NCBI RefSeq assembly: GCF_001761485.1
Contig: NC_090774.1
Coordinates: forward strand, 3,038,001-3,102,000
Source of the DNA: Yarrowia lipolytica
Lineage: Eukaryota > Ascomycota > Dipodascomycetes > Dipodascales
Reading direction: 5' to 3'
DNA length: 64,000 nt
Below are positions 30,104 through 41,064 of the stretch, piece after piece (within the stretch, counting starts at the first letter, position 1; each line of letters opens with the position of its first letter). A program made the translations under genes and the position numbers. The notes below the pieces were generated by a model. That model worked only from the letters and a program-made list of their open reading frames with translations, had not been told where the DNA came from and made no database searches.

Positions 30104-31853
30104 CATTATTTATTAGAGAATAGACGTCTGTATTAACAAGTAGAGTAGAGCAACCGCTAACCCATCAAGTAAATGGCTTTTCCCCTAACCGTTTCTTTCT
30201 CCTCCTCTTCTCCCGCTTGGTTGAACTTCCAACTCTTCCTCTTATTTAATGATCTTTTTCTTCATATTGTCTCCAGTACATACGGTATATGCACTGATAC
30301 ATTCTTGAGGATGCGGCTGAATGAATCGCGTGTCTGGATCTGACCCCTGACTAGTGTCAACCAAAAACATTTCTTTACAGACCTGTCCAGCTGACCTGTC
30401 GATACTGTACACTGTGGTGCAGTATAAGTATATTGTCGTAAAAGTATCATATAAGCACCTTCCTGATGTCGACAAACTCAACTCTCGTGTGCTACTTTAC
30501 TTGAAAAGAGACGTCCCTGTTAATCGCACGCAACAGGCCCATCTGTCTCACATGGCCCACCAACTTTTTCTGGCTCTGAGTTGGGGTGCGTGAGTTAGTG
30601 CAACTGTCTGGGTCTGAGTTTGTCGCGTGAATAACTACGCGTGGTACATGAATGCAAGGGATGTAAACAACTGTGTGGAACAAGTGAGGCGTATCCCCAC
30701 AGTATAATACGAAACGATTACAGCGTCAAAAATATTCACTTGTTCAACTTTTTTGTCAGCCTATGTACGTTCCTCTATGATTGAACCTACAAAAGTCCCT
30801 CAGACCAGGTTACACGAAACATACAGTGTGGTAAGTGCTATCACTTTCATAGACTTAGTTCCATATATGTCGCTCCTACATTTCACCAGCAGACCAAGAT
30901 TGTCCTGTAAACTCATCCAGCCCAATACCAGTACGCTCTAAATAAACTGCGTGAGTATACTAGCAGTGTATATCCGAGAGTCTATCGTAGTTCCACGCAC
31001 CCCAGTCAACCTTGGAGCACTGCCCGCAGCCGTTTCGAGACGTGTAGCCGAAGTCACCAGGCGGTTTAAACATCACCCAAGAGATTGTCACTGTTTCATG
31101 GACCAGAGGAGAATGTAGACGGGATGTTTTCTCGGACTTTCATGAGGAATGAATGATATGTTGATGTTGACGGGTGTCATGAATAGCTGTCTATAACGTC
31201 ATGTCCGTAGGTATTCATTTTGTCCATAGTATCTGCCGTTACTCGTACAAGTCCTTCGGTATCACGAGCAGCATCGTAGTTGCTACAAGGGCGAGTGCTG
31301 TTACCCTTACTCATTCTCCCTTAACCCTTCCACGCATTACTGGTACTTGTAGGTCGTTCCAGTTAACGTACAGTTCCACAGTCTCAAACTCTAGCCACAA
31401 GTCAAAGCCTTTGAATTAACCGCCGAACAAGGTGATTATGGGTCTGATATCTATTTTTTTTATCTTCATTTGGTAACTTGTGCTTTATCCCGCCAAACTG
31501 CTTTCAATTCAGTCATTCTTTGTGTATGTTTTGAACCCTCTTCTACAAGTATGAGCACACCTGAGTAGTCGATGAAGCTTACTGTAAGACTTCAATACGG
31601 TGTCGGGCAAGTACGAGTACGAGTACCGTACTTTTAGGCATTCGTATGGAAACAGGCTATCGCTTTGCTACGGTACGAGTATCGTACCAGTATATACAAG
31701 TACTGGTACGATACTGTACGATAATTACCGATTTTACTTGAGACTTATTAGTAGTACCCAGCAGCAGTACGTAGAACTACCGGTACTTGTACTAATCACT
31801 ACCTATTCCCACCATTCCATTATGTCCATTATCTATATGCCTATTCCTCTATT
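30104..31853. other. 1.75-kb convergent intergenic region
   Basis: Between the SPT small subunit (+) and NOP6 (-). No gene seen. The stretch 31590-31800 is the densest example in the window of GTAC-centred motifs (gtacgagtacgagtaccgtac and similar), treated as a finding. Confidence 0.55.
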
Positions 31854-32765
31854 CTACCGAATCAGACCCTGTCGAGAAGGATGGACACCGGGAGTGCTGG
31901 TCTTGGGCTTCTTGGTCTGGGGAGCAAACTCCTTGTGGGCCTTCTTGTGGGCCGAAGCCAGATTCTGTTTCTTCTCGTCCTTTCGAGCCTTGGCCTGGGC
32001 TTCAGCCTTGGCCTTCTCCTCGTTAGCAATTCGCTCCGACCGCTCGTCGTCCAGCTTCTGTCGCTTCTCTTGGATCTTGTTTCGTCGGTTGGATGAGTTG
32101 CCTCCTCCTCCTGCAGTCAACTCCACGTTGATCTTTCGTCTCATAAGAGTAGAGTGATGCATTCGGAGAGCAACGTTCATCCGTCTGGAGGCGTCGTCGC
32201 CCTCAAACTCGAGGAATGCAAACCCCTTGGCATCTCGAATTCGAATCTTGTTAGGAGTGCAGGTCTTAAAATGATCAGCAATCACCTCCTCCTTGATATC
32301 ATAAGGCAAGTTACCACAGAAAAGAATAAATCGAGCCGCCTTGGCAGCAGGGCCGTTCTCGCCATCCCGCTTTCGCTTCTTGGAACCCTTCTTCTCCTCC
32401 TCCTCGGCCTTCTTGGCCTCCTTTTTCTCCTTCTTCTCCTCCTTAAGAGCCTCCACCGTTAACTCTCCCTTCTCGATCTTCTTTTTGGTCTTCTTGAACT
32501 CCAAAGCCTTTCGCTCCTTCTTGGATAATTTCGATATGTCAATTTCAGACTCAGTCTTGTCAGCCGCTTTACCTTCAGTCTTGTTCTCTTCAGTCTTGCT
32601 CTCATCGGCCTTCTTGTCCTTCTTATCCTTCTTCTCAGACTTGGTCTCGTCAGTTTTTGTCTTGATATCGACCGTTTCTTCGGCCTTCACCTCGTCAGTC
32701 ACCTCGTCAGTCACCTCGTCAACCACCTTGGCCTGCTTCTTGCTGCTCTTGTCTTTGGATCCCAT
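31854..32765 (-). CDS. NOP6: Nucleolar RRM protein Nop6-like
   Basis: 303 residues. The N-terminal 140 residues are a Lys/Glu/Asp-rich tract (VTDEVTDEVKAEETVD and many KKEKK units). One RRM follows at about 144-215: RFILFCGNLPYDIKEEVI (RNP2), IRIRDAKGFAFLEFE (RNP1) and a NVALRMHHSTLMRRKINVEL end strand. The C terminus is basic and helical (RRNKIQEKRQKLDDERSERI) with a charged tail. This arrangement and the post-RRM TAGGGG-NSSNRRNKI block match Nop6, a 90S pre-ribosome factor in 40S synthesis. The start at 32765 (MGSKDKSSKK) is the first ATG. The plus strand of this gene also has a long open frame at 31600-32157, which is a shadow. Confidence 0.85.
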   Translation of the reverse strand: MGSKDKSSKKQAKVVDEVTDEVTDEVKAEETVDIKTKTDETKSEKKDKKDKKADESKTEENKTEGKAADKTESEIDISKLSKKERKALEFKKTKKKIEKGELTVEALKEEKKEKKEAKKAEEEEKKGSKKRKRDGENGPAAKAARFILFCGNLPYDIKEEVIADHFKTCTPNKIRIRDAKGFAFLEFEGDDASRRMNVALRMHHSTLMRRKINVELTAGGGGNSSNRRNKIQEKRQKLDDERSERIANEEKAKAEAQAKARKDEKKQNLASAHKKAHKEFAPQTKKPKTSTPGVHPSRQGLIR

Positions 32766-34529
32766 TGTAAAAGTCGTTGTAGGATGTGTACAGCTGGTAA
32801 TGGAATAATTTCAGCCTGATAATGCACACCACATAATTTTTCCCAATAAGCTTTGGGTGCATGAGATGAGATGGAGTACAAGAAGTAGAGGGAGAAACAT
32901 GTTCTCAGTAAACGGGCGAAAACTATGTCTGTGGGTGTTCAAAAAATTATCATGTGGTTTTTATATCCTTCTGTTTGAAGTGTTTTGTTATTACAGTACC
33001 CCGCAAATGTCCTTATCAAGAGATGCGCGCGATTTGTTGTGTGCCCGAACCTGTTACACTTCCTGTGCCCTCTACTGTAAATTACGTAATTACAATTACG
33101 TAATGTACTTGTGCAATGTACTCAATGTGGCTAAGTAGCTTCCTGGGTTGAAAGTACTGTAGCCTACAGTAAACTAGTCACTCACTCTACTGCATGACTT
33201 TTTGCCACAGAAGCTATATCACGCCACCACTCCGCTTGTTTAGCCCAATATATCCCTTCTTTTTCTATATCTTGCTTTTTAATCACAAAATTGGCCATCT
33301 CCATCTGTCTCACAGTGTGTGGCTCTTAGTACAACAAGTACAGTAACACAGTGTACTCTCGTTAACCAACCCACTTTCAACGTTCCATTCCAGACGCTAT
33401 TCTGTGCATAAGTAATAGACATTGTGTTTGGTCGTTCACCATGGAGCCCCTTGTATCGTAGTATAAGAGTCTTTCTATATGTTCCATTGTGCAGGCGAAT
33501 GTTGTATCTTACGTCACCACCACAGTGTATCTGTAACTACAGTATTGTACAATTGTACATACTCCTATCTTACCAAATTGCACAGTACACTGTACCCAGA
33601 TCATCATTCTTTATTATATAATCAACATCTCTCCACTCATAACCTCACCCAGTCATCAGCTCGCACATACTCAGGACGATCCTTGCCTCGGAGCAGTGCT
33701 TGTAACTACAGTATGTACTCGTAGTGAAAAAGGTTGCCCCTGAAGATGGACAAGAGGATGCACAAGCGCACAAAGAAAAGTAGGGGTGGCACGTGTGAGT
33801 GGATGTGACTAAGCAGTTGTGAGGTGGTTACAGTCAAGCCTGGTTCGATGTGAAAGCTCACGTGCATCGTACCATTGCCTTGTCTACAACCTCTTCTCTA
33901 CTGTAGCTACAAGTACTCGTTAAGCATGCCCACCAGCCGTGTACCCACTTTGAAGCCGTCAGTGGAGCTTAAAGATGAAAAGAAGTAACTGGTCCACATG
34001 AGCATATTTATCGTCGTGAATAACAATAGGTTGTAGTGATGGACGAGGTGGAGATGTGGGTTGGTATTGTGCAGCGATCACTCAATACTACTGGTACGGT
34101 TCTAGTCTTCATCTTCTATGGTCCTGCTCCTCGTACCTGTCCTTACATCGCTATCATCTCATTATCTCAGCGTCACCATGACGTATGTAGTATGCACACG
34201 GTTTTTGGGACGAAAAATTCTGTGACGTTGAACATGTAAGGCGCCAGATATACACGTAATACTGTACCAGATTGAGGAGCAAGAGAGAGCGGTAATTATT
34301 CTCACGGAAATGACTTACGTCGTCCACGTAGTATGTATGCTCTTCCAAGACATGTCCCAGGTTCACCAAGTCCATTAGCTACAAATACAGCGATGCTGGT
34401 CCAACTGAAATAAAGTACGCACGTCCACCACACGCATGTCTACCAAGCTACTGTACATTAACTCTCATCACCAAAAAGACAACATCAACACATACACTTC
34501 ACCACGACAAACACAAAAACACACACACA
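32766..34529. other. 1.76-kb divergent intergenic region
   Basis: Between the divergent NOP6 and the GT34 gene. Twin TTACGTAA palindromes lie at 33081-33104. TACTTGTA-type motifs occur throughout. The last 90 bases are a long A/C-rich leader of the mannosyltransferase gene. No gene seen. Confidence 0.5.
33081..33104. promoter_or_regulatory. Twin ATTACGTAAT palindromes
   Basis: Perfect 10-bp palindrome ATTACGTAAT occurs at 33081-33090 and again at 33095-33104. The TTACGTAA core is a preferred site for fungal bZIP factors of the Yap type. It lies 316-340 bases upstream of the NOP6 ATG, on the shared promoter side of the divergent GT34 gene as well. Confidence 0.45.
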
Positions 34530-35576
34530 ATGAGCCAGAACTGGAGGCGCAAATCGTCCGTGTCGGCGTGGGACAAGCCCGAGGGCGGGTGGTCGCGACG
34601 GCAACGAGGAGGGATCATCGCCACGGTGGGAGGCTTCATCGAGGGTTTGGCTACGGCCCTGATACGGCGCAAAATCTTTGTCGTCATTTTTTTGCTGCTG
34701 ACCCTGCTGTCCTTCTTCACAGCCGTGCCATTTGTGCCGCACTTCAACTGGGGCTCGGGCAAGTACGTGATTATCCTGGCTGCCAACGAGGGTGGAGGAG
34801 TCATGCACTGGAAGGGAGCCAAAGAGTGGGCCATCGAGCGAAGCAGCATTGAAAACAAGCGAGAATACGCCGAGCGCCACGGCTACCATCTTGCCGTCAA
34901 GGACGTGAGTCTCAAGAAGAGATACTCTCACGAGTGGAGAGAGTCGTGGCAGAAGGTCGACATCATCAAGGAGACCATGCGCCAGTTCCCCAACGCCGAG
35001 TGGTTCTGGTGGCTCGATCTGCATACGCTCATCATGGAGCCCCAGATCTCGCTGGATCAGCACATTTTCAACAACCTCTACAATGAGACCTACCGAGACC
35101 TAACTGGCCAATTCAACCCTTTGAACTTACCCGTGCAGATCCCCTACGTGGACTACAACCAGCCCGTCGACCTGATTGTCACCCAGGACTGCGGAGGCTT
35201 CAATCTGGGTTCCTTCTTCATTCGACGGTCCGACTGGACCGACAAGCTGCTCGATCTGTGGTGGGACCCTGTCTTCTATGAACAGAGGCACATGGAGTGG
35301 GAGCACAAGGAGCAGGACGCGCTGGAGTACCTGTTCACGAACCAGCCCTGGATCCGAGGACGGGTCGGCTTTCTGCCCCTCAGAAAAATCAACGGTCTGC
35401 CTCCCGGAGCTTGTTCCGAGATGGAGAATGACAAGCAGCTGTTCTACGACGAGAAGTCACGAGACTTCCTTGTCAACATGGCCGGCTGTGAATGGGGACG
35501 AGACTGCTGGAAGGAGATGGAGTCGTACAAGGCGAAGGCTGTCGAGCTGCATCGAAAGAAGTGGTGGTTGTTTTAG
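34530..35576 (+). CDS. Golgi alpha-mannosyltransferase, GT34 (MNN10/MNN11 type)
   Basis: 348 residues. A type II membrane protein: a basic cytosolic tail (about 1-46), one transmembrane helix (about 48-70, KIFVVIFLLLTLLSFFTAV), then a lumenal catalytic domain. Family markers are KYVIILAANEGGG, WAIERSSIENKREYAERHGY, the nucleotide-sugar motif WFWWLDLHTLIMEP (near residue 160) and GGFNLGSFFIRRSDW. These belong to Mnn10/Mnn11 and the Gma12 galactosyltransferases of family GT34. In yeast, Mnn10 and Mnn11 act in the M-Pol II complex to lengthen the alpha-1,6 mannan backbone of N-glycans. DLHT in place of a DxD triad is normal for this subgroup as far as I recall. The start follows an (AC)n leader. 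I cannot tell MNN10 from MNN11. Confidence 0.9.
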   Translation: MSQNWRRKSSVSAWDKPEGGWSRRQRGGIIATVGGFIEGLATALIRRKIFVVIFLLLTLLSFFTAVPFVPHFNWGSGKYVIILAANEGGGVMHWKGAKEWAIERSSIENKREYAERHGYHLAVKDVSLKKRYSHEWRESWQKVDIIKETMRQFPNAEWFWWLDLHTLIMEPQISLDQHIFNNLYNETYRDLTGQFNPLNLPVQIPYVDYNQPVDLIVTQDCGGFNLGSFFIRRSDWTDKLLDLWWDPVFYEQRHMEWEHKEQDALEYLFTNQPWIRGRVGFLPLRKINGLPPGACSEMENDKQLFYDEKSRDFLVNMAGCEWGRDCWKEMESYKAKAVELHRKKWWLF

Positions 35577-36002
35577 GCGATAAGCGAGCCTTTTTCAGCG
35601 AAGCGAGAAAGCGTACGAGAGGAACGAGCCACAGCAGAGCTATTAGATACATATTTGTATATATGGAGATAGTATTATAGAATCAAATATGATGTACAAG
35701 AGATGAATGTTGAGTGTGTAGAGCGAATATGTGGCTCACGTGTCTTCTAAATATCTGAGACATACAGAAACTACCCAGCCGTATCCAGTAGAATGGCTCG
35801 CTTTGTCCTGACCCTGTTTTGGTTGTAATACCGAACAGTGTACTCATGGTGAATAATGAAAATGCATGTATTTAGCTACCATTCCATCTATAAGCAGCCA
35901 TGAGTGTGAAGTCTCTTAGCAAAGTCGACTACTGACCGCTCATTTTATGTACTTTAAAGCTCTTTTGAAGTTCCTTTCAAGGTCTGCTGGAACTCTTCAT
36001 CT
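35577..36002. other. Convergent intergenic gap
   Basis: 426 bases between the 3' ends of the GT34 gene (+) and ILM1 (-). AT-rich; no gene or strong structure seen. Confidence 0.5.
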
Positions 36003-36830
36003 TCAACTCACCAAGTTGTTCTCCTCCTGATCCTTCTGGGTCGCCTGGACAGCGAGGATCTTCTTCTTGAGGTACTCGTTACGCTCCTCTCGAAGAGCCA
36101 GGTAGGTGAAGAAGCTGAAGAGCAGATCTAGAAAGACGATAGAGAAGACCATCGAGTTGGACACGTATATACTGTTTCCGTAGGCACAGTAGGCGATGAT
36201 GGCGAACAGAGTGATGACTCGCAGAGGCATGATGGAGTAAAAGTACTCAAGGTAGGGCCCATTGAGAGGAGCCACATCAGAGACACCCACCATAGTCAGC
36301 AGGTATGCCACGAGTCCGAGAAGAGGCTCGGCGTTCTCGAGTTTCAGAGGGGGCTGTGTTAGTTATGGTGACAGCGCGGTGTAATTCTTGTTGGAAGAGA
36401 TCAAGGAGGATTCAGGAGGTCCTCACTAGGTCTGGAACGAAATAAAACTGCTTTAAATTCGTATTCAGATTGATCTCCCGGTTAAAGTCACTTGACTGCA
36501 GATAAGATCACGGTATCATTGTGATGTCTAGTCGCCACAGAGTCTGTGAATTATGTTGATCTGGCGACCATATGAATGCATTCATTCCTTAGAAAACATT
36601 CTGATAATGCAGGTCTCACGATAACGCTCGTCGCACGTCTGTCCAGACCAACTTCTCAGAGTCCCCGTACTCCATCACACAGTCAGATCACTCACCAGCT
36701 GCATGGCCTGCCCGACGATATTAACATACATGTTGTCAATAATAACGGTCGGGTCTGTCCACAGAAAGTATGCCAACGACCACATGAAGGTGGACCGGGC
36801 GACGATGAATGTTTTTGCCGAAACGAACAT
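36003..36830 (-). CDS. ILM1: Ilm1-like ER membrane protein, two exons
   Basis: Exon 1 (36696-36830, 45 codons, MFVSAKTFIVARSTFMWSLA) joins exon 2 (36003-36353) to give 161 residues. The 342-bp intron starts GTGAGT and ends ACTAACACAG in the minus-strand sense, and the junction is between codons. The protein has several membrane helices: FMWSLAYFLWT, LLGLVAYLLTMVGVSDVAPL, LRVITLFAIIAYCAYG and VFSIVFLDLLFSFFTYLALR, followed by EERNEYLKKK. This matches yeast Ilm1 in the QAMQL/QAMNL block, the GV-D-PL block, YVxNSxVF, and the AlREERNE end. Ilm1 is an ER protein whose loss raises mitochondrial DNA loss. The acidic tail of the S. cerevisiae protein is nearly absent here, ending EENNLVS. The last codons themselves form a donor-like GTGAGT; no downstream acceptor was seen. 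Confidence 0.85.
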
Positions 36831-37875
36831 GTTGTTTGTGTGTTTTTTTTTTTTCTGCATATACATTCATTTAATTATAACTTTGCACCAAAAAAAAAAA
36901 GTTGGACTGAAAAGAGCTGACTGAACAAAAGGTTGAACAAAAAAAAAAGCAGGACAAAAAAAAAGAGAGATAGAATTGGGTCGAAACCTATTTCCAGTAA
37001 AAAAAATCATAAAAAAAACCTGGTTCAGTCCGTGTTGTATGTTGGGTCCACATAGCTTCGCGTGTTTGTTTCGTTCCATCGGGAAAACGCCACTCCAGTC
37101 TTCCCAGTTCTCTAATCTCCAATCCTTTCCATTGCCCTCTTCCATTTGCATTGCCTTTGAAAAACTTCTCCTTGTGGTTTTTTTCTTCGTCATTGGTTTG
37201 GTTTCTGCGTCCCCTTGTGGTGAGACTACGCGCCCTGCTACGCTGTTTCTCTCGGTGGGCCCTCGCCCGCCTTTTACGCTTGCCTACTGTTGTCTACTTC
37301 TCGCTCATCGTGAAGGTGCTGGCGGTTGTCCATCGTAAGAAACACATCTGGGCTTCCTTCAGGAATTGAAGCAAACCCTGTTTTGGACCATGTCCCTCCC
37401 AGGGTGGCGTCGTCCCCTGAGTACCGGAGGGATCTCTCCATCTTCCAGATCCCATAAGCCAATTCCCGCAGATATTTGCGTGTCTTGACTTGTTGATGTT
37501 TCCGGGGGGCGTCTGTTGTAGGACGTGTTGTGCGAAGGAGAGCTTTTATCTAATTAAATTGCGTCGCATAATTGGCATAATTAGAGTCTGCACTTGTATC
37601 TATAGTTAAGACGCGATCGTGGGGTACAACAGATACTATCTTCAAAAAATACATGAGGTAAAGATTTATCCATATATAAATAGACCGAAAGAGTATATAC
37701 TACTCTTCTGCTACTTCCCTTATCAACAATCACATCTCAACTACCCCTTGCACCACCACCACATCGCGTGATTAGCTTACATAATCCGAGTGCTTTCTCC
37801 CAACAACGCGAAAGTCACTTTCCACCACGGTCACATACCTGTCCCACAGCAGACAAGCCCACGAAGAACGGTAAA
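36831..37875. other. Divergent intergenic region
   Basis: About 1 kb between divergent ILM1 and SWI1. It holds several A/T homopolymer runs (36845-36965) and a TATA-like ccatatataaatag at 37671-37684. The frame of SWI1 is open back to 37768 but has no ATG before 37876. Confidence 0.5.
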
Positions 37876-38418
37876 ATGTCGTGGCTCCAAGACGGCATGC
37901 TCAACATGGACGACGACGGCGACATGAACATGGCGGCCGGCAACAACCCCAACTTCTCCACCATGGATGGCTCGTTTTTCGGCGCCTCTCAATCGCCCTT
38001 CCAGTCGCAAGATTTCGACGACATCACCAATAATGCCAACACAAACAGCGGCAACAATAGCGGCAACTTCTCGGGCCAGCCTACTTCCACCAACACGCCC
38101 CAGACACACACGCCCAGTGCCCCTGGCTCGGTTGCCAACCCCCACGTGTCTCCCTCAGATATCTTTTCTCCTTCACTCAACCCCCGCTCCCGACCCACCT
38201 CGGCTCTCAACACCACCCAGTCGCCGCAGATTCACCACTCTCCGCAACTGGGCAGTCCCCAGATGGGCCACTTGGGCGGTCAGAACCAGGGCGGCCAGTT
38301 CTTCCGGCCCCAGGGCATGGGTCAAGGAGCAGGTACTCCCGGTGCCGGGCCGCACCAGGGTATGTCTCCCCAGGGCATGCACCAGGGCACCCCCAACATG
38401 GCCAATGTGCAGCCTGGT

Positions 38419-38449
<31 letters not shown>

Positions 38450-41064
38450 AGCAGCCCAGTGGTGCTTCTGGTCAACTCGGCCAACATGGTGCTCCCCCCA
38501 TGAGTCAGTCGCCCGGCCAGACAGCGGCCAAACTGCCACAGCCGCGGCAAATCACTCCACAACAGATGCAGGCGTTCCACAAGCGGATTGTGGCCGCTCC
38601 TCCCCAACAGCGTATCGCTATGCTGCAGCAGCTGAACCAGTCACACCCCCAAGCTGCCCGCATGCTTGCCCAGAAGATCGGCGTCCAGTTGCCTGGACAG
38701 CAGTCCGGAGGACAGCAGCCTGGAGGAGACCACCAGCAGCCTCAGCCCACGTCACAGCAACAGTCGCAGCAGGAGGCCAACCAGAAAAAGGTGGAAATGT
38801 ACAACAAGGCGTTGCGAGAGTTCCACTCTAAGCGAGGTTCTCCCATGGGCCCGTTTCTGCAGGTCGGCCAGCGCAAGATTCCCCACGTCAACCTCTTCTT
38901 TGCTGTGATGAAGAACCAGGGCTTCCAGGTGATCTCTAACAACAATCAGTGGGCCACTGTGGCCCGTGCTTTGGGCTTCCAACCCCATGAGACCGACGCT
39001 CCCCAGCAGCTGAAGCAGCAGTATCAGCAGTGGCTACTACCATTCGATGAAGCTCGTCGCAAACGGGCTGCTTCTGCTGCAGGCACTACCCCCGGTGCCA
39101 CGCCCGGTGGATCTGCCGCTACTCCCTCTGCTGCAGCTACTCCTTCAACTATGACCACCCCTGGTCCAGCGGCCGACTCGACAGAAACCCCCAAGCCTGC
39201 AGTCGCGGAAGAGGATATGGTAGTGCACAAGTACCTTCCCAAGTCGCGGCAGAACGAGGAGCAGTCGATCCGCAACCCTGCCATCATCAAGGGCCTTGGA
39301 AACGATCTTAACTTCATTCTAGCCACCATGCCCTTCGCTCACGAGCTTGGGTCAATTAACATTCTTGGTCTCACCAACTCTCTCGAGTCTGGCCACCCTG
39401 GAGAGATTCGACAGGCGCTGGACAAGTTGTTGGTCATTTCTGCGGACCCGCGGTGTCTTCTTGGGCTTTATGACTGCGCCAACCTGACTCAGGTTCTCGG
39501 AGACCTTGGTCAGGACCTCGTTACTGAGCTGGTCAAGCTTACTGGTCACGCTACACCCGAGCGAGACTCGTTCAGCGACGAGGAGTCAGAAACCGAAGAC
39601 TCCACATTTGCCGCCTCGACCATTGAAAAGGTCTTTGAGAAGTACTCCGCCGACTTTGACAATGACCAGCACACCAACGGCATCGAGGTGGTTGTGGACT
39701 CTCTTATGGGCACTGAAACTCGACCCCCGCACCACTACGACGACGATGATTACTCCCACAGTGATTCTGACCTCTCTGACCTCGAAGTCGAGTTCAACCA
39801 CCACCACAAGAAGCGCAAGAAGATCCTCAAGACACCTCCTCCTCCACGATCGTGCAACTTTGGCAACTATGTGATCATGCTGGAGGAGTGTGAGAACGAA
39901 GGAGAGAAGCTGGACCACAATGTTGAGGATGGCACCCCTACGCCGTTTCTTAAAAACGCCGTTGGTGACCGTCTCGTGTGTCTGACGTCGATTCTGCGAA
40001 ACCTGTCGTTTCTGGAAACCAATCAAGCCGCTCTGATAATGGACGAGGCTATTTACGAGTTCATTTTCACGCTTCTGCGGCGAATTGGAACGCTTGAAAA
40101 CTTGCTGGCGACCCCAAGGCAGTATCTGGACGTTCTGAAGGACGTGGCCACCTTCCTGGCCAACGTGTCGCTGTCGCTTGTGCTCAAGAACCCTGGAGAC
40201 GCCTACATCATATTGCTTCTGGTCATGTTCTTCGGGCCCAACGAGTCGCCCTTCATCGGCACGCCCGAAGACTACAGAGTCGTGTTCCAGGAGTACAACC
40301 CCCTGGTAGACAAGTACCTGCCTTGTGCGGTCGACATGTTTGTCAAGAGTGTGTCTCGAGAGACGCCTAACAAGAAGTTCTTTTTGGACATCATGCTGGA
40401 AAAATGCCGTGATCCTCAGTACCTGGAGATTTCGCAGCTCAACAGAGCCGATTCGAACGCGCCCATCTTCCAGTATGAGATTCTGACACGAATTTTTGGC
40501 ATCTGTGTCTCTCCCGTGCCTCGAACGGATCTCCAGATCATCCCTCACACTTTTGACATTCGAAAGCCGCTCATGCTACAGGCCCTTCTGGGTGCCGAGA
40601 TTCTCGCACACATTGTTCCTGCTAAGACGGACAAGGAGAATCTGCCGTTACGATGGCTCAATTCGGACGACAACTTTGGCAACACACTATTGCGGACGGC
40701 ATGTGCTCTGGGCTCAGTCAACGTGAGTGCCTACAAGGCCAAGTCCCAACGCCACGACCCCAAGAAGATCGAGGAGGCCAACCCTTTTGCCCGAATCACC
40801 CAAAGATGTATCACGATTCTACGAATTCTTGGTCTCAAGGCCATGAAAGGCGAGGAAGAAGAGGAGCTGGCCGTGTCGGAGGAGAGTGCGCTGCCTCCCG
40901 GAGTTTTGCCCAACGTGGAGACTATTCTAGGCGCTATGCTGGCGTTCGAAATGGACTCTGTGGTGGTGCAGCAGATGGCCGTGCTGTCTAACGAGGGCGA
41001 GAAGTTCTACGAGGCGCTTGGAGGAATCGAAAAGGCAAAGAGTTTGGCTGCCCCTAGCAACTAG
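37876..41064 (+). CDS. SWI1: SWI/SNF complex subunit Swi1 (ARID protein)
   Basis: 1062 residues from the ATG at 37876 (MSWLQDGMLNMDDDGDMNM). The N terminus is a low-complexity Asn/Gln/Pro/Ser region with a run of glutamines near residue 185. An ARID DNA-binding domain lies at about 303-395: MYNKALREFHSKRGSPMG, IPHVNLFFAVMKNQGF, then NNQWATVARALGF. The C-terminal 400 residues contain the Swi1 helical-repeat domain (LRNLSFLETNQAALIMDEAI and FLANVSLSLVLKNPGDAYII). Swi1 helps target the SWI/SNF nucleosome remodeller. Its length compares with 1314 in S. cerevisiae, whose Asn/Gln region is longer. An acidic/His-rich linker (HHYDDDDYSHSDSD and NHHHKKRKK) separates the halves. Nuclear. Codons 5' of 37876 contain no ATG in frame. 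Confidence 0.93.
38419..38454 (+). repeat. CAG/CAA repeat encoding polyglutamine in SWI1
   Basis: Interrupted CAG and CAA codons encode about twelve consecutive glutamines. Polyglutamine tracts in Swi1 N termini are common and vary in length among strains. Confidence 0.85.

Noticed and set aside
31600-32157. 185-codon plus-strand frame opposite NOP6
   Set aside because: Its second half is the antisense of the NOP6 coding region and its first half is the GTAC motif field.
38000-40548. Long antisense frames opposite SWI1 (for example 39586-40548 minus)
   Set aside because: They mirror the third-position GC pattern of the real gene and have no recognisable domain.
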